Below, piece by piece: positions 11,922 through 23,000 of a stretch of 64,000 nucleotides of DNA. This stretch comes from Hydrangea macrophylla (taxonomy: Eukaryota > Streptophyta > Magnoliopsida > Cornales > Hydrangeaceae). The notes beneath the pieces are model-generated. The model had not been told where the DNA came from and made no database searches. It saw only the letters and a program-made list of their open reading frames with translations. The position numbers and the translations under genes are program-made. Within the stretch, counting starts at the first letter, position 1. The number at the start of each line of letters is the position of its first letter. The DNA lies in NCBI GenBank assembly GCA_033977485.1, contig CM066989.1, positions 32,527,095 to 32,591,094 on the forward strand, given 5' to 3'.

Positions 11922-12888
11922 AGGTTAATCGCAAGTCCGTTGCGAAAACTGGGAATATAAATCCGTTATATTCTCCAAAAGAGGGTTGATCGCAAGTCCG
12001 TTGCGAAAACCGGGAATATAAATCCGTTATATTCTCCAAAAAGGAGGGTTAATCGCAAGTCCGTTGCGAAAACCGGGAATATAAATCCGTTATATTCTCC
12101 AAAAGAGGGTTAATCGCAAGTCCGTTGCGAAAACCGGGAAAATAAATCCGTTATATTCTCCAAAAGAGGGTTAATCGCAAGTCCGTTGCGAAAACCGGGA
12201 ATATAAATCCGTTATATTCTCCAAAAGAGGGTTAATCGCAAGTCCGTTGCGAAAACCGGGAATATAAATCCGTTATATTCTCCAAAAAGAGGGTTGATCG
12301 CAAGTCCATTGCGAAAACCGGGAATATAAATCCGTTATATTCTCCAAAAGAGGGTTAATCGCAAGTCCGTTGCGAAAACCGGGAATATAAATCCGTTATA
12401 TTTTCCAAAAAGAGGGTTGATCGCAAGTCCGTTGCGAAAACTGGGAATATAAATCCGTTATATTCTCCAAAAGAGGGTTAATCGCAAGTCCGTTGCGAAA
12501 ACCGGGAATATAAATCCGTTATATTCTCCAAAAGAGGGTTAATCGCAAGTCCGTTGCGAAAACCGGGAATATAAATCCGTTATATTCTCCAAAAAGAGGG
12601 TTGATCGCAAGTCCGTTGCGAAAACCGGGAATATAAATCCGTTATATTCTCCAAAAAGAGGGTTAATCGCAAGTCCGTTGCGAAAACCGGGAATATAAAT
12701 CCGTTATATTCTCCAAAAAAGAGGGTTGATCGCAAGTCCGTTGCGAAAACCGGGAATATAAATCCGTTATATTCTCCGAACGAGGGTTAATCGCAAGTCT
12801 GTTGCGAAAACCGGGAATATAAATCCGTTATATTCTCCGAACGAGGGTTAATCGCAAGTCCGTTGCGAAAACCGGGAATATAAATCTG
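11922..12888. repeat. 61-bp minisatellite, about 16 copies
   Basis: The unit starts gggttaatcgcaagtccgtt and is 61-63 bp long; I count 16 copies, the last truncated at ataaatc. Units differ by single changes (gggttaatcg or gggttgatcg, ccaaaaga or ccaaaaaga). Each unit contains two inverted repeats, CGCAA-GTCCG-TTGCG and ATATAA-ATCCG-TTATAT, whose loops differ only at the first base. Tandem repeats in the 3' untranslated region are known from Tat-lineage elements and can seed satellite DNA. Confidence 0.95.
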
Positions 12889-13040
12889 GGCCCACAGGCT
12901 CAAATATTGCGATTTTCAAAATTGGGAACCCAACGGGCCCAAATATTTTAATTTTCATAAATTGGGAGCCCACGAGCTCAAACATCTCCAATTTTCAAAA
13001 ACAATGGGGGGCCCACGGGCTCGAATATTTTGGAACTCCA
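12889..13040. repeat. Degenerate 40-45-bp repeat, about four copies
   Basis: Four imperfect units share gggcccacgggctcaaatatt followed by an attttcaaaattggg-like half. They follow the minisatellite directly and are more diverged, so look like an older tandem array. Confidence 0.65.
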
Positions 13041-13182
13041 AAATTTGTAGTCAAAGTGTACCTATGAAATGACCCTGAGGGCCAAAAGTGCAATGAATGC
13101 AATTTTTGGGGACTCAAATTCAATTTATGGGACTTGATTCGAATTTTTGGGGGGAAAGTAAATATCTATGAACCGCCATAAT

Positions 13183-13310
13183 CGCGGCACACGCGGCTTT
13201 CTGCGGCAGCCCGTGACTGCCGTGCGGCACTCACGGAGTGCCGTTGCGGCACTCGGCGAGTGCCGCGCGGCAGTTGACTGACTGCCGCGCACGGAAAAAT
13301 GAGTGCCGCG
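13183..13310. repeat. GCGGCA palindrome array upstream of the antisense PMD gene
   Basis: Three perfect units lie side by side: CGGCACTC-ACG-GAGTGCCG (13225-13243), CGGCACTC-GGC-GAGTGCCG (13247-13265) and GCGGCAGT-TGACTG-ACTGCCGC (13267-13288), with poorer ones around them. The array ends about 140 bp before the inferred 5' UTR splice site of the gene at 13554. Confidence 0.75.
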
Positions 13311-13553
13311 TTTGAGGGGCAGTGGCTTAAACCGCCGGGGTTCTCCTCCCTTTCTCTCATTCTCTCACTCTCTTCATCTCGAAATCTCTCTGGAGAAAAA
13401 TTTCCTTTTTCTTTCTTAGCTTGGATTGATCTACCAGGGGCTTATCAGGTTCGTTCTACTCGATCAAAACTTGGTTAATCTCGTTTATTTCCTTGTTTTT
13501 CTAAAATTTTCATGAATCTAACGCTCGAATTCTCTCTTTTCTTTGACAGTGTT

Positions 13554-16306
13554 ATGGAGAGTGGTTCAGGACGCAAGAAGAGGGCTAGGTATACTGCCAC
13601 GCATCACCCAGACGCCACGCTTTTACTGAGGGATCCTGACGAGCATCTGTCGGCCCGCGCGTTCAAGCGCGAGGTAAACACCCTTCTTCTCTTATTTCTC
13701 GTATTCCTTTCTTGCATTTCCTTTCCTGTGTGGATATACCGTAGGGTTGCTATAACTTTAGATACCCTGTTCCGAACGACATGCTCGTGGTGTTTTGAAC
13801 GCCCCACTTCATGCCCCTTGCAGAGAAGTTTTTATTTCGAAAATAAACTGGATGTTACATTGGAATTCTTTTGAATACTCATCCTTTTATTTGTTACTAT
13901 TTTCATTTCTTTCAACTTTTAATTTCTCATCAAAGGTTTTGAAAATCAAAAATTTCAAACATCCAATGTCCATGAATACACGATCCTGAACCTTCTCCCG
14001 TATCTTATTACACTTGTGAATTTCTCTGAACGTTCCAGGCGCCCTTCTATTATTTGAAATTGACTCCTGAACGCTTGCGACCACGTACTTCCTTGTACTT
14101 ATTTTGGATTCAAAAATGCGGACAAACTACTTTTTCTCTTTCCTTTTCTTTTCGAAACCTTGCTATAACATTGAATATTTTTCTTGTATTCATTTCAAAC
14201 AAACGTGAAATCTTTTATGAACACTTCTGGACTTTCCATTTATTAATTATTTATTCGCTGTTGTTGCTCTCTTCTTTATCCATCCCCTAACAACAAACTG
14301 TTTATTCTTTCCTTGCAGCTGCAGCCAAAGGTGCTGAAGGGGCACGGCAGCCTCGCCCACGGCCACGAGTGGTATACAGAGCTGAGCCCGACTGTGAGGG
14401 CTTTGGTGGATGCCGCAGGGTTTGGAGACTTCGTCAAGCTTTTGACGAAGAGCTCCAACGACCTTCAGCAGATACTCGCACTGGCCGAGCGGTGGTGGGA
14501 TACTACGAGTACCTTCCACTTTGATTTTGGGGAGATGACGATGACCCCCCTAGACTTCAGCATGATTACGGGGATCCTGTTCGGAGGGGAGCCCCTGCGG
14601 CACCTTGCGGACCAGGAGTGGGATCGGATGGAGCCCTTGCTGGGGGTGGTCCCGGAGGAGGCCTTGGTCACTGCTCGATGGTTCATGGATACTTTCCGGG
14701 GGAAACCCGGCTTTACAGACGAGCAGATGGCCCGTGGTTTCTTGATGTATGTGCTGGGGTGCTCCTTGTTGAGCACCAAGGGGGACCGGATTTCCGCTTC
14801 CTTGGTAGCGTCGTTGGAGCGCCTGGACCAGGTTGCCAGGTATGACTGGGTTGGTACAGGGTTGGCCATCCTGTATAGGCATATGAGCGTCATTTCCTGG
14901 GATAAATCGGCTGCTACAGGCGGGTATTGGAGAGCGTGGGAGGTATATTTTTCTTATATTGCTCATTATCATGTTGCTTTCTTTCTTCCTCTTTTAAGTG
15001 TGAGACTAATCTTCTTTCTTCTCTCTTTGTATCACAGATTTGGTCCCACGAGTATCTTCGCATGATGTCTCCGCAGACACGCGACGTCGACGCCCTTATC
15101 ATGCCCCAGGGGCTGAAATGGGCAAAGGATAGGGTCAGGAGGAAGACCGGGGCCCATGATTTTGTTTCGTTCAGGAACTTCCTGACGAACCTGAGGGAGG
15201 GGCATGTGCATTGGCAGCCGTGGCTCAGGGTGTTGCCTGAGGCTAGCGTGAGGATTCGAGAGTCGGCCGGGTATGACCGGACGAGGCGACTCCTTGACGG
15301 TGGGTCAGAGGGTATGGCATGGTACTTGGGAGAGAGAGTGACTCGACAGTCGATAGCGGCCCCCGGGTTCTTTGTGCCGTTCCCTCCTCCCGACTCTATG
15401 AGGGCCACAGACACACTTCAGGACGACGATCTCACGGCTGCTCGAGCCGGCTTCGGTATCCACGGTTTTCTGGACGACCCGTCAGGATATGCGGCTTTCC
15501 GTGCCGCCAAGCTGATGCCGAACTTCCCTCTGATGGAAGTGATTCGGGTGAGTAAACGATTCCTTTATTATTTCTGTGAATTTTCTTTTTATTCTTTACC
15601 CATACTTTATTTGTTTGCAGCCTGTTCCTGCCGCGGTTCGAGCTCCTGCCTTGCCCGAGTGGGACTGGACTATGTCGACTGTCTCATTCGGAGAGCCCCA
15701 CTCGACGACGATTCCTCGACTTTCACAGGGTGTTCCCACCATACCTCTACATTACGATGTCGTCCCGCGTGCTTACGCGGAGGAGGGCCTGGCGTATGCC
15801 CACAGCGTGCGACAGTGGGTTCTTGGGCGGGAGTGGATGGTAAGAAATTCATTCTCACTCCTATCTTTGACTGGAATTGTATCTCTTTTTACTGATCTTT
15901 ATTCCTGTTTCTTGTTTTCAGGCCGAGGGAGCTCGAGCGACTGCCGCGGTTCAGTTGAGGGCCCAGGTATGATCTCCTACCCTTTCCATATTCTTAGCAT
16001 TCCAAATGCCTTTTCAACTATTTTCTGGACTCATCCCTTCTCTTCCAGATGGAGGAGAACAGAGTCCTATCTCAGCAGGTGGGGCAGCTCCAGCATCGGC
16101 TTCAGTAGTTCGGCATCTCTTTCAGCGACGCCCCCGGAGGTAGCGATGCTGGGCGTGGCGGAGGCGTTGGCGAGGGCACTAGCGGTGGCAGAGGCCGAGG
16201 CAGCGGGCGTGGAGAGAGTGGAGGAGGCAGCGGGACTGAGTCAGAGGAGGAGCCTCTCAGACGCACGACTCGCCAGACTCGCGGCCGGGGTCGGGGTCGA
16301 GGTTGA
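13554..16306 (+). pseudogene. Antisense PMD (plant mobile domain) gene, one nonsense codon
   Basis: Coding exons 13554-13673, 14319-14942, 15038-15547, 15621-15839, 15922-15966 and 16049-16306 all join in phase 0 with GT-AG introns; a further 5' UTR intron (13449-13549) precedes the ATG. The product would be about 591 residues. Exons 2-3 carry the PMD fold region (ELSPTVRALVDAAGF, ERWWDTTSTFHF, MTMTPLDFSMITGILF, AWEIWSHEYL), exon 6 begins with a short Gln-rich helix and ends in a Gly/Arg-rich RG tail. An in-frame TAG at 16106-16108 (likely from CAG) would stop it at residue 525. PMD proteins occur as host silencing factors (MAIN family) and as transposon cargo; its role here is unknown. Being antisense keeps the introns from being spliced out of the element's genomic RNA. 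Confidence 0.8.
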
Positions 16307-16728
16307 CCCTGCTTTTGTTATTGTTTTATTATTATTATTTATTCTTGAGAGTTGTGGGAGGATTTACATTTGGTGGATGACTGTATATATACATATGCTT
16401 TATTTTGATGGCTGCTTCCTTATAGTCGGTAGGATAGATGCTTTACATATTTACGTTTTCTTTGCTTACTCACCGTATGTGTGACCATAGCTTGGTCCAA
16501 CTCTTGCCGTATGTGGGACCATGGCTTGGTCCCGACTTTATTTTTATCTTTGAATGCTTCTATTTCTTTTATCTATTTGATATGTACAAATGAATGAAAT
16601 GAATGAATGAATGTATGTATTTGTACGTGCCGCATGATGCGCACGTTTTATTGCTTCTCAATTAATTTTCTGTTTGCAGGTGGGCTGATCGTGTTACAAA
16701 CAGATTCTGGCCAATAAAAAAACTCAGA
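16307..16728. other. Spacer between antisense genes
   Basis: No gene. It holds (TTA)n at 16318-16340, an (AATG)n tract at 16590-16613 and a two-copy 30-bp repeat at about 16473-16536 whose second unit contains GGGACCATGGCTTGGTCCC, a near-perfect hairpin that could act in 3'-end formation. Confidence 0.5.
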
Positions 16729-16859
16729 ACGGCACTCGGTTAAGCCTCCGCGGCACTCAGTGAGAGCCGCAACGGCAGTCTGTGAATGCCGCAACGGCAT
16801 TCACTGACTGCCGCGCGACACTTCATCGAGTGCCGCCGCACTTTATCGAGTGCCGCGGG
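16729..16859. repeat. GCGGCA palindrome array upstream of second antisense gene
   Basis: Five or six imperfect units with alternating CACTC, CAGTC and CATTC arms (for example cggcattcactgactgccg). The array ends 22 bp before the TATA-like box at 16882. Confidence 0.7.
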
Positions 16860-16881
16860 TAGGTAGACAGCCTTATTCTTC

Positions 16882-16889
16882 TATTTATA
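16882..16889 (+). promoter_or_regulatory. TATA-like box of the 363-codon antisense ORF
   Basis: TATTTATA, 58 bp upstream of the ATG at 16948, followed by a CT-rich leader. Spacing fits a plant core promoter. Confidence 0.55.
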
Positions 16890-16947
16890 CCCCTTCTTTC
16901 TCAAAGTTCCGCAAAACACATCTCATTCCTCCTCATTTTCTCTTCAA

Positions 16948-18039
16948 ATGGCCCCCATTAGTTCTCAAATCCTTTTCCCATGGATGGATACTCTCTCTGG
17001 CATTGATAAGTTCAATTTTGAGTGCTCCAGACTAAACGATCTCTTCTCTTTCCGACAAATGAATCTAAATGAGGGTCTACTTCGGGCTGCCACTCAATGT
17101 TGGGATCCCACTTTCAACGTCTTCCGCTTTGGTTCTCAGGAGATCTGCCCCTTGTTTGAGGAGTTTAGCGCCATTCTCCATACTGATTCTTCTGCTGAAT
17201 TGATGGTTCCTCAGATTCAGGCCGGGTACGTCCGGGACTTAGCCAACCTTCTCCATACGTCTCGGAATGCGGCGGGCTCTTTTGTTCATGACAGACAAAT
17301 TGATTTTGAGCGCCTTGCCTCTGTTTATGCTCCCGTGGGGGACCCTTACAATGGTGAGTATCAGATCATTCGACGTAGTGCCTTGTCGATTGCTATGCTC
17401 TCTTACTTCCTATTCCAGTCATCTTCTGACATTCTCATACCCATCGCCTGCGGTTTGCGGGAGATGAAGAGTGCTGTTATGCTAGTCCTTGGTGAAACTC
17501 TGATCGGGCTGGGCCATGCTCATGCTACTGGGGTTATGTTATCTGCCGGGGCACCTTTTGTTCTACAAGTTTGGCTCATGGAACGCCTTGATCTCTTCAT
17601 TCACCCCTCGCATCTTCGTGGGCCATTTTCTTACGACCGCATGGAAATCCATTGCTTATTCCAATCTGCCGATGCATGGCTCGGTTGGCTCCAAGGCCTC
17701 TCTTCTGCTGACATTTGCTGGATCTGCCCTCAGTGGACTCATCGTTCTGTTGCTGTACGCCTCCCTGGGCGTCCTGGCATCTGGCTGCCGGGTTTAAACG
17801 CTACGACTTTCTACATTCCTGACCGAGTTGTCCGTCAGTTCGGACTTTTGCAAGATACCACTGAATCTGTGACCGCTGATTTCACCAGGGGATTCCCTTT
17901 GCGTCCTTCTATCGTGAAGGCTTTCATGGAGGCTTGGCCCGATAGAATGGCTGCTCCGTTCCCGAGGATTCCTGCTCTGACTGTGCCGACTGCTGAGTAT
18001 CTTCTAGAGATCCAAACCTTGGCTGCGAGGCGAGCTTGA
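16948..18039 (+). CDS. Antisense retroelement-borne protein, PMD/DUF7745-like
   Basis: An uninterrupted 363-codon frame in one exon, ATG at 16948 in the context caaATGGCC. I see no signal peptide, no clear membrane segment and no catalytic motif. The pattern of an N-terminal RAATQCWDPTFNVFRFG line followed by EICPLFEEFSAIL resembles the start of PMD and DUF7745-type proteins (cf. RWWDTTSTFHF...MTPLDFSMITGIL in the neighbouring gene), so I take it as a distant member of that transposon-associated group. It has its own TATA-like box and an AATAAA at about 18052. It converges with pol, whose stop is at 18607. Its intactness, in contrast to the three broken reading frames of the same element, is notable. 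Function unknown. Confidence 0.75.
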   Translation: MAPISSQILFPWMDTLSGIDKFNFECSRLNDLFSFRQMNLNEGLLRAATQCWDPTFNVFRFGSQEICPLFEEFSAILHTDSSAELMVPQIQAGYVRDLANLLHTSRNAAGSFVHDRQIDFERLASVYAPVGDPYNGEYQIIRRSALSIAMLSYFLFQSSSDILIPIACGLREMKSAVMLVLGETLIGLGHAHATGVMLSAGAPFVLQVWLMERLDLFIHPSHLRGPFSYDRMEIHCLFQSADAWLGWLQGLSSADICWICPQWTHRSVAVRLPGRPGIWLPGLNATTFYIPDRVVRQFGLLQDTTESVTADFTRGFPLRPSIVKAFMEAWPDRMAAPFPRIPALTVPTAEYLLEIQTLAARRA

Positions 18040-18307
18040 CAGACACGCGCATAATAAAGTAGACGAAAACAAGGGAAATGCCTGACATTTTACAAAACTC
18101 TTCTGACAGACCCTGCCTACCCTCTGTTTGCACTTTGAATGTGATTTTCTTATTTTTCCTTTCCAAGAAGTGTTATCATGCTAAATCTAAAGTGTCCACC
18201 CTTTCGATTAATCTTTTATGAAGAGTTATCCTTTTGATGTCTTAACTTGGCTCTTTACTTTGCTTCTTTGCTTTAAATTTTAATCCTTCTATGAATTCTC
18301 ATTTGCC

Positions 18308-18469
18308 TTTTTTTTTTTTTTTTTTTTTTTTAGTACTTATCTTGACAGCCAGACGATCCAAGGGAGGGTTTTGTATCTGGGTTCTTCGGCTTAGCAAACG
18401 AAGTTTGCCCCTGGTTCATGGCTTTGAAGCGGCTCTGGGCAAACGCTAGTTTGCCCCTAGTTTAGCACC

Positions 18470-18510
<41 letters not shown>
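18308..18510. other. Poly(T) tracts flanking paired stem-loops after integrase
   Basis: Two T runs (about 18308-18332 and 18472-18510) bracket two inverted repeats, GCAAAC-GAA-GTTTGC (18394-18408) and GGGCAAAC-GCTA-GTTTGCCC (18437-18456). In sense orientation these are A-rich tracts and PPT-like AGGGGCAAAC strands just after the integrase stop. Stems are conserved in the copy at 52-115 while loops differ. Confidence 0.65.
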
Positions 18511-18514
<4 letters not shown>

Positions 18515-18606
18515 ATGACCGAACCAAGTTGGTTGCCTACGTATCCCCTAGCGGGAATCAGGTCAAGCGTAGTTCATCAATTCTGGAGGTTTTGAAAAAG
18601 ACGGTT

Positions 18607-20028
18607 TCAAGCAAAGTATTTTTTGAGGCGATCGAGGTTAATTGGCTGTTTAAATTCAACCCCGTCCAGGTCCATAAGATAAGCCGCTCCTCCGGAAAGG
18701 AGGGTCTTAATGATGTACGGCCCGACCCAGTTGGGTTTGAATTTTCCTCTAGGGTCATAAACGGGCACCTTAAGTTCTTTGAGGACCAGGTCGCCCTCAG
18801 CAAGCTTCCTTGGGCGGACCTTTTTGTTGAAAGCACGAGCTATTCTCTTCTGATACCCCCGAGTATGGTTTATCGCCGTCAACCTCTTTTCATCAAGCAG
18901 CATCAACTCCTCATACCTTCCCCGTATCCATTCTAATTCAGTGACCTCGCATTCCGCCAAAACCCTGAGGGAGGGTATTTCCACCTCGACTGGAAGGACT
19001 GCCTCCATCCCGTACACTAACGAATATGGCGTAGCACCCGTTGAAGTTCTCACTGAGGTCCGATATCCCCATAAAGTGAACGGCAGCTTCTCGTGCCAAT
19101 CCTTATATGTATCTGTCGTTTTTTCCAAGATGGTTTTAACATTTTTGTTTGCTGCTTCCACTGCCCCGTTCGTCTGAGGCCTATACGGGGATGACTGATG
19201 GCGGGTAATCTTATATTTTTCCAAGAGTGGGATGACCTCTCCCTGGAAATGACTGCCATGATCAGAGATAAACTCATTAGGGACCCCATACCTGCAGATT
19301 ATGTTCTTCTCGATAAAGTTCACCACATCTTTGGCTTTTAAGGTTGCGTATGAGGCTGCCTCTACCCATTTGGTAAAATAATCGATTGCCAAGATTATGT
19401 ATCGGTGCCCATTGGAAGCTTTTGGGACTATCTCACCAATGATATCAATCCCCCACACAGAAAATGGCCAAGGGGTGGTCATGCTGTAGAGCTGCGACGG
19501 TGGGGTGTGCATCAAATTTGCATGAATCTGACACTTGTGACACCTTCTAACATATTCACAACAGTCTTTGTCCAAGGTCGTCCAATAGTACCCTTGCTGG
19601 ATGATCTTCTTTGCCAACATGTGCCCATTCATGTGGGGCCCGCATACTCCCTCATGTATTTCCTCCATCATTCTCTTAGCTTCCCTCCCATATAAACACT
19701 CCAAATTATACCCGGTGTAGGACTTCTTCCATAGTTTATCTGCGTAGATCACGAATTGAGCAGCAAATCGTCGTACCGCCTTCTTGTCCTTTTCTGAGGC
19801 TCCTTCGGGGTATTCTCCTTCTTTAATGAACTTCCATACGTCCACATACCAAGGCATTTCATCTTCTCTCTCTATGGCTGCGATCATTTTGAATGACGGT
19901 TGATTCCTTACTTCTATGGACAGCGGAATCATGGCAATCTTGGAAGGGATTTGGATCATCGAGGCTAAGGTAGCCAAAGAGTCGGCTAGTTGGTTTTCTT
20001 CACGAGGGAGATAGTAAAAGGAAATCTT
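18607..20028 (-). pseudogene. Gypsy integrase region (C-terminal pol)
   Basis: This continues the pol frame after the TGA at 20029-20031. It encodes the end of the second RNase H (LPREENQLADSLATL), then integrase: zinc finger with HMLAKK...CCEYVRRCHKCQ (about 19640-19540), catalytic core with DIIG, D at SDHGSHF and E within the NGAVEAANK stretch (about 19450-19130), and a C-terminal part ending INLDRLKKYFA. The core inserts new cDNA into the genome. All three acidic residues appear present. As an ORF it has no separate start; it depends on the upstream frame. Confidence 0.9.
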
Positions 20029-23000
20029 TCAGAATTGCGCTTTCAGGCTTTCTAGATAGTCATGGTAAGATCTCAATTTCTCATGTTTTACCCTCCAATC
20101 TCCTCGGACCTGGGATATGATCAAATTGGAATCTCCGAAGACATCAATCCGCCCGACTTTCAAAGCTAAGGCCGCCTCCATCCCAATTATGCAGGCTTCA
20201 TACTCCGCGGTATTGTTGGTTGAGTTATATTTGAGTTTGACAGCTAATGGGGTAGGGACCCCGTCTGGTGCTATGAGAATGATTCCGACCCCGTAACCCA
20301 ACTGGTTGGCTGCTCCATCAAAGTACATTTTCCACAACTCCTCCTTGACTTCCATTATTCCTTCATCTGGGAACTTGAAGTCTCCCTTGTCCTCAGATTC
20401 TACAGCGAGGTCGGCTAGAAATTCGGCGACGGCCCTTCCTTTTACGGACTTGGAGGTGACATATCTGATATCGAACTCAGCCAGCATCATGGTCCAACGG
20501 GAAATCCTACTGGTCAAGACGGGTTTTTCGAACAGGTATTTTAACGGGTCCATCCGGGAAATTAGGATCACGGGGAAGGCTAACATATAGTGGCGGAGGC
20601 GACGGGTACACCAAACCAAGGCCCAACAGGCCTTCTCCAAGGGCGAATACTTTAACTCATATCCTACCATTCTCTTGCTTAAATAGTAAATGGCCTTCTC
20701 CACGCGCCCCTCTTCTCCTTCTTGGGCCAGCATACATCCCATTGAATCTTCGGATACGGAGAGATAGAGCAACAGGGGTCTCCCAGGCGAAGGTGGTGAC
20801 AGGACAGGCGGGTTTTGGAGGTAGGTTTTGATTTTGTCGAAGGCTTGTTGACACGGGGTGTCCCATTTGAACCTTTCTCCCTTTCTGAGTAGTTTGAAAA
20901 GTGGGTCGCAGGTCAAGGTGAGTTTGGAAATGAAGCGGCTGATGAACTGTATTCTCCCCAAGAATCCCCTCAGTTCTTTTTCATTTTTTGGTGGCTGCAT
21001 TTCGATTATGGCCTTTACCTTGGTGGGGTCTACCTCTATCCCCCTCTGAGTAATGAGAAATCCTAACAACTTGCCAGTAGTGACCCCGAACGTGCATTTC
21101 TGTGGGTTCAGCCTCATCTTGAATTCCCTCAATCTCCCAAAGAACTTTCTCAAAGCCTCTAGGTGTCCTCCCCTCTCCTTGGATTTCACAATCATATCGT
21201 CCACATACACCTCTACCTCTTTGTGGATCATGTCGTGCAGTAAAGTGGTGGCAGCCCTTTGATAGGTTGCGCCCGCGTTCTTGAGTCCGAATGGCATGAC
21301 CCTATAGCAATATGTTCCCCACGGAGTGATGAACGTGGTTTTCTCTCTATCCTCGGGAGCCATGAGGATTTGATTATACCCGGAGAACCCATCCATGAAA
21401 GATAGAAGTTCATGTCCCGCAGTGTTATCAACCAACACGTCGATGTGGGGTAATGGGAAATCGTCTTTAGGGCTTGCTTTGTTCAAATCCCGAAAATCCA
21501 TGCAAACCCTAACACGACCATCCTTTTTTGGGACAGGCACAATGTTGGCAATCCACTCGGGATACTCGGTGACCATCAAGAATCCAGCTCTTAATTGCTT
21601 TTCAACTTCCTCTTTTACTTTGAGTGCCCATTCTGGCCTCATTCGCCTCAATTTTTGTTTTACGGGTTTGGAATTAGGAAAGAGGGGGATGTGGTGTTGG
21701 ACTATTTTTGGATCGATACCTGGCATATCATTGTAAGACCATGCAAAAACATCTTTGAATTCATTTAATAGACTGATTAGTTCTGTACTTTCTTTATTGC
21801 TAAGTGTAGAGCCGATGAAGACATTTTGAGGATTGTTCTCATTTCCAAGATTAATTGTTAGGGTGTCCTCAATGATTTTACATGCAGATTCTTTTTCTCT
21901 TTCAATTAGTTTTTGCAGTTCAATAGGTATTTCATGATCATCACATTCATCACATTCATTAAGCGCGTTCGAGTAGGCAGAATCAGTCATACTTTCATTG
22001 ATTTTCTTTGGAGTGATTACAACAGACATAGAAATTGAAAGACGCCTCATTTGGGCCATTACAGACTCTGGGTGTGGGGGGAACCTATCACTAGACTCAA
22101 AAACCCACTCCTTCTTGTGCTCTCCTCCCAGGCCAGTAATAAAGTATTCTTCCGGACCTCCTGTCTTGGTGATTTTCTCCATCTCTTCTTCCTCAGCCTT
22201 TCCTTCCTCACCTTCTTCACTTTCGGCGGCTTCCTCCACTATGCCCTCGACGTATTCACCTTTGGTCTTTCCGGGATCCTCCTTCATGACTTTTGCGTTT
22301 CCTTCGCCTAACAGATCTTTCATGGCAGAACCGTCCAGCATACCAACCCAGTCCTTGGCAGCAACAGATTTTTCAGGCATTTGCAAAAATGGGTCTTTGT
22401 ACCCAGAAAATTCATGGGAGAAGAAGATCTCGAACCCCGGCTTCATGCATTTGTCTTTTTGGTCCATCCATGGTTCTGGGAAACCACAGAAGGGGAAATC
22501 TTCTCCTTCCTTCACAAAATACCCGTTGAGGGTCTTCAAGTAAGGGTACAGCGGTGCGTTGACGGCCTTCTTCTTGGCTCTCAGCTCCTTCTTCGTTGGC
22601 TGATACCCAAGACCGTGAGTGTGAGTCTGAGTAGGGATTCTTGGGGCCTCTGGCAGGCCCTGAAGATTCTTTTCCAACCCCAATCCTGGAAAGAAACCCA
22701 TTTTCTTCATGATTCCGGCGACGACTGGACTAGCATATTGATCAAAATGGGGTGGTAGGGACTCTCCCGACTTTTCTTCTTCTATTACGCTGATGAACTC
22801 GAATCCTCCCATTTTCGCTTCTTCTTCTTGCAGCTGTAGCTCTAGGACCGGTGCACTTGATGACGCTTCAGATGATCGAACCCAACTGTCTCCGAGGATA
22901 TCACAGACTTTGTTTTCCCAGACATACTTAACTTTTTGATGAATTGTCGATGGTATAGCGCCCAAACTGTCCAACCAAGGTCTTCCCAGCAGTAGATTGA

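Noticed and set aside
11922..12888. CRISPR-like repeat array
   Set aside because: Units are directly adjacent without variable spacers, and this is a plant retrotransposon.
14247..15414. Minus-strand ORFs under the PMD gene
   Set aside because: Codon pattern, splice sites and homology support the plus strand; these are GC-driven shadows.
18308..18332. Poly(A) tail of a retroposed mRNA or LINE
   Set aside because: No target-site duplication or LINE/SINE body; T tracts also occur in the related copy at 130-142, so they belong to the element.
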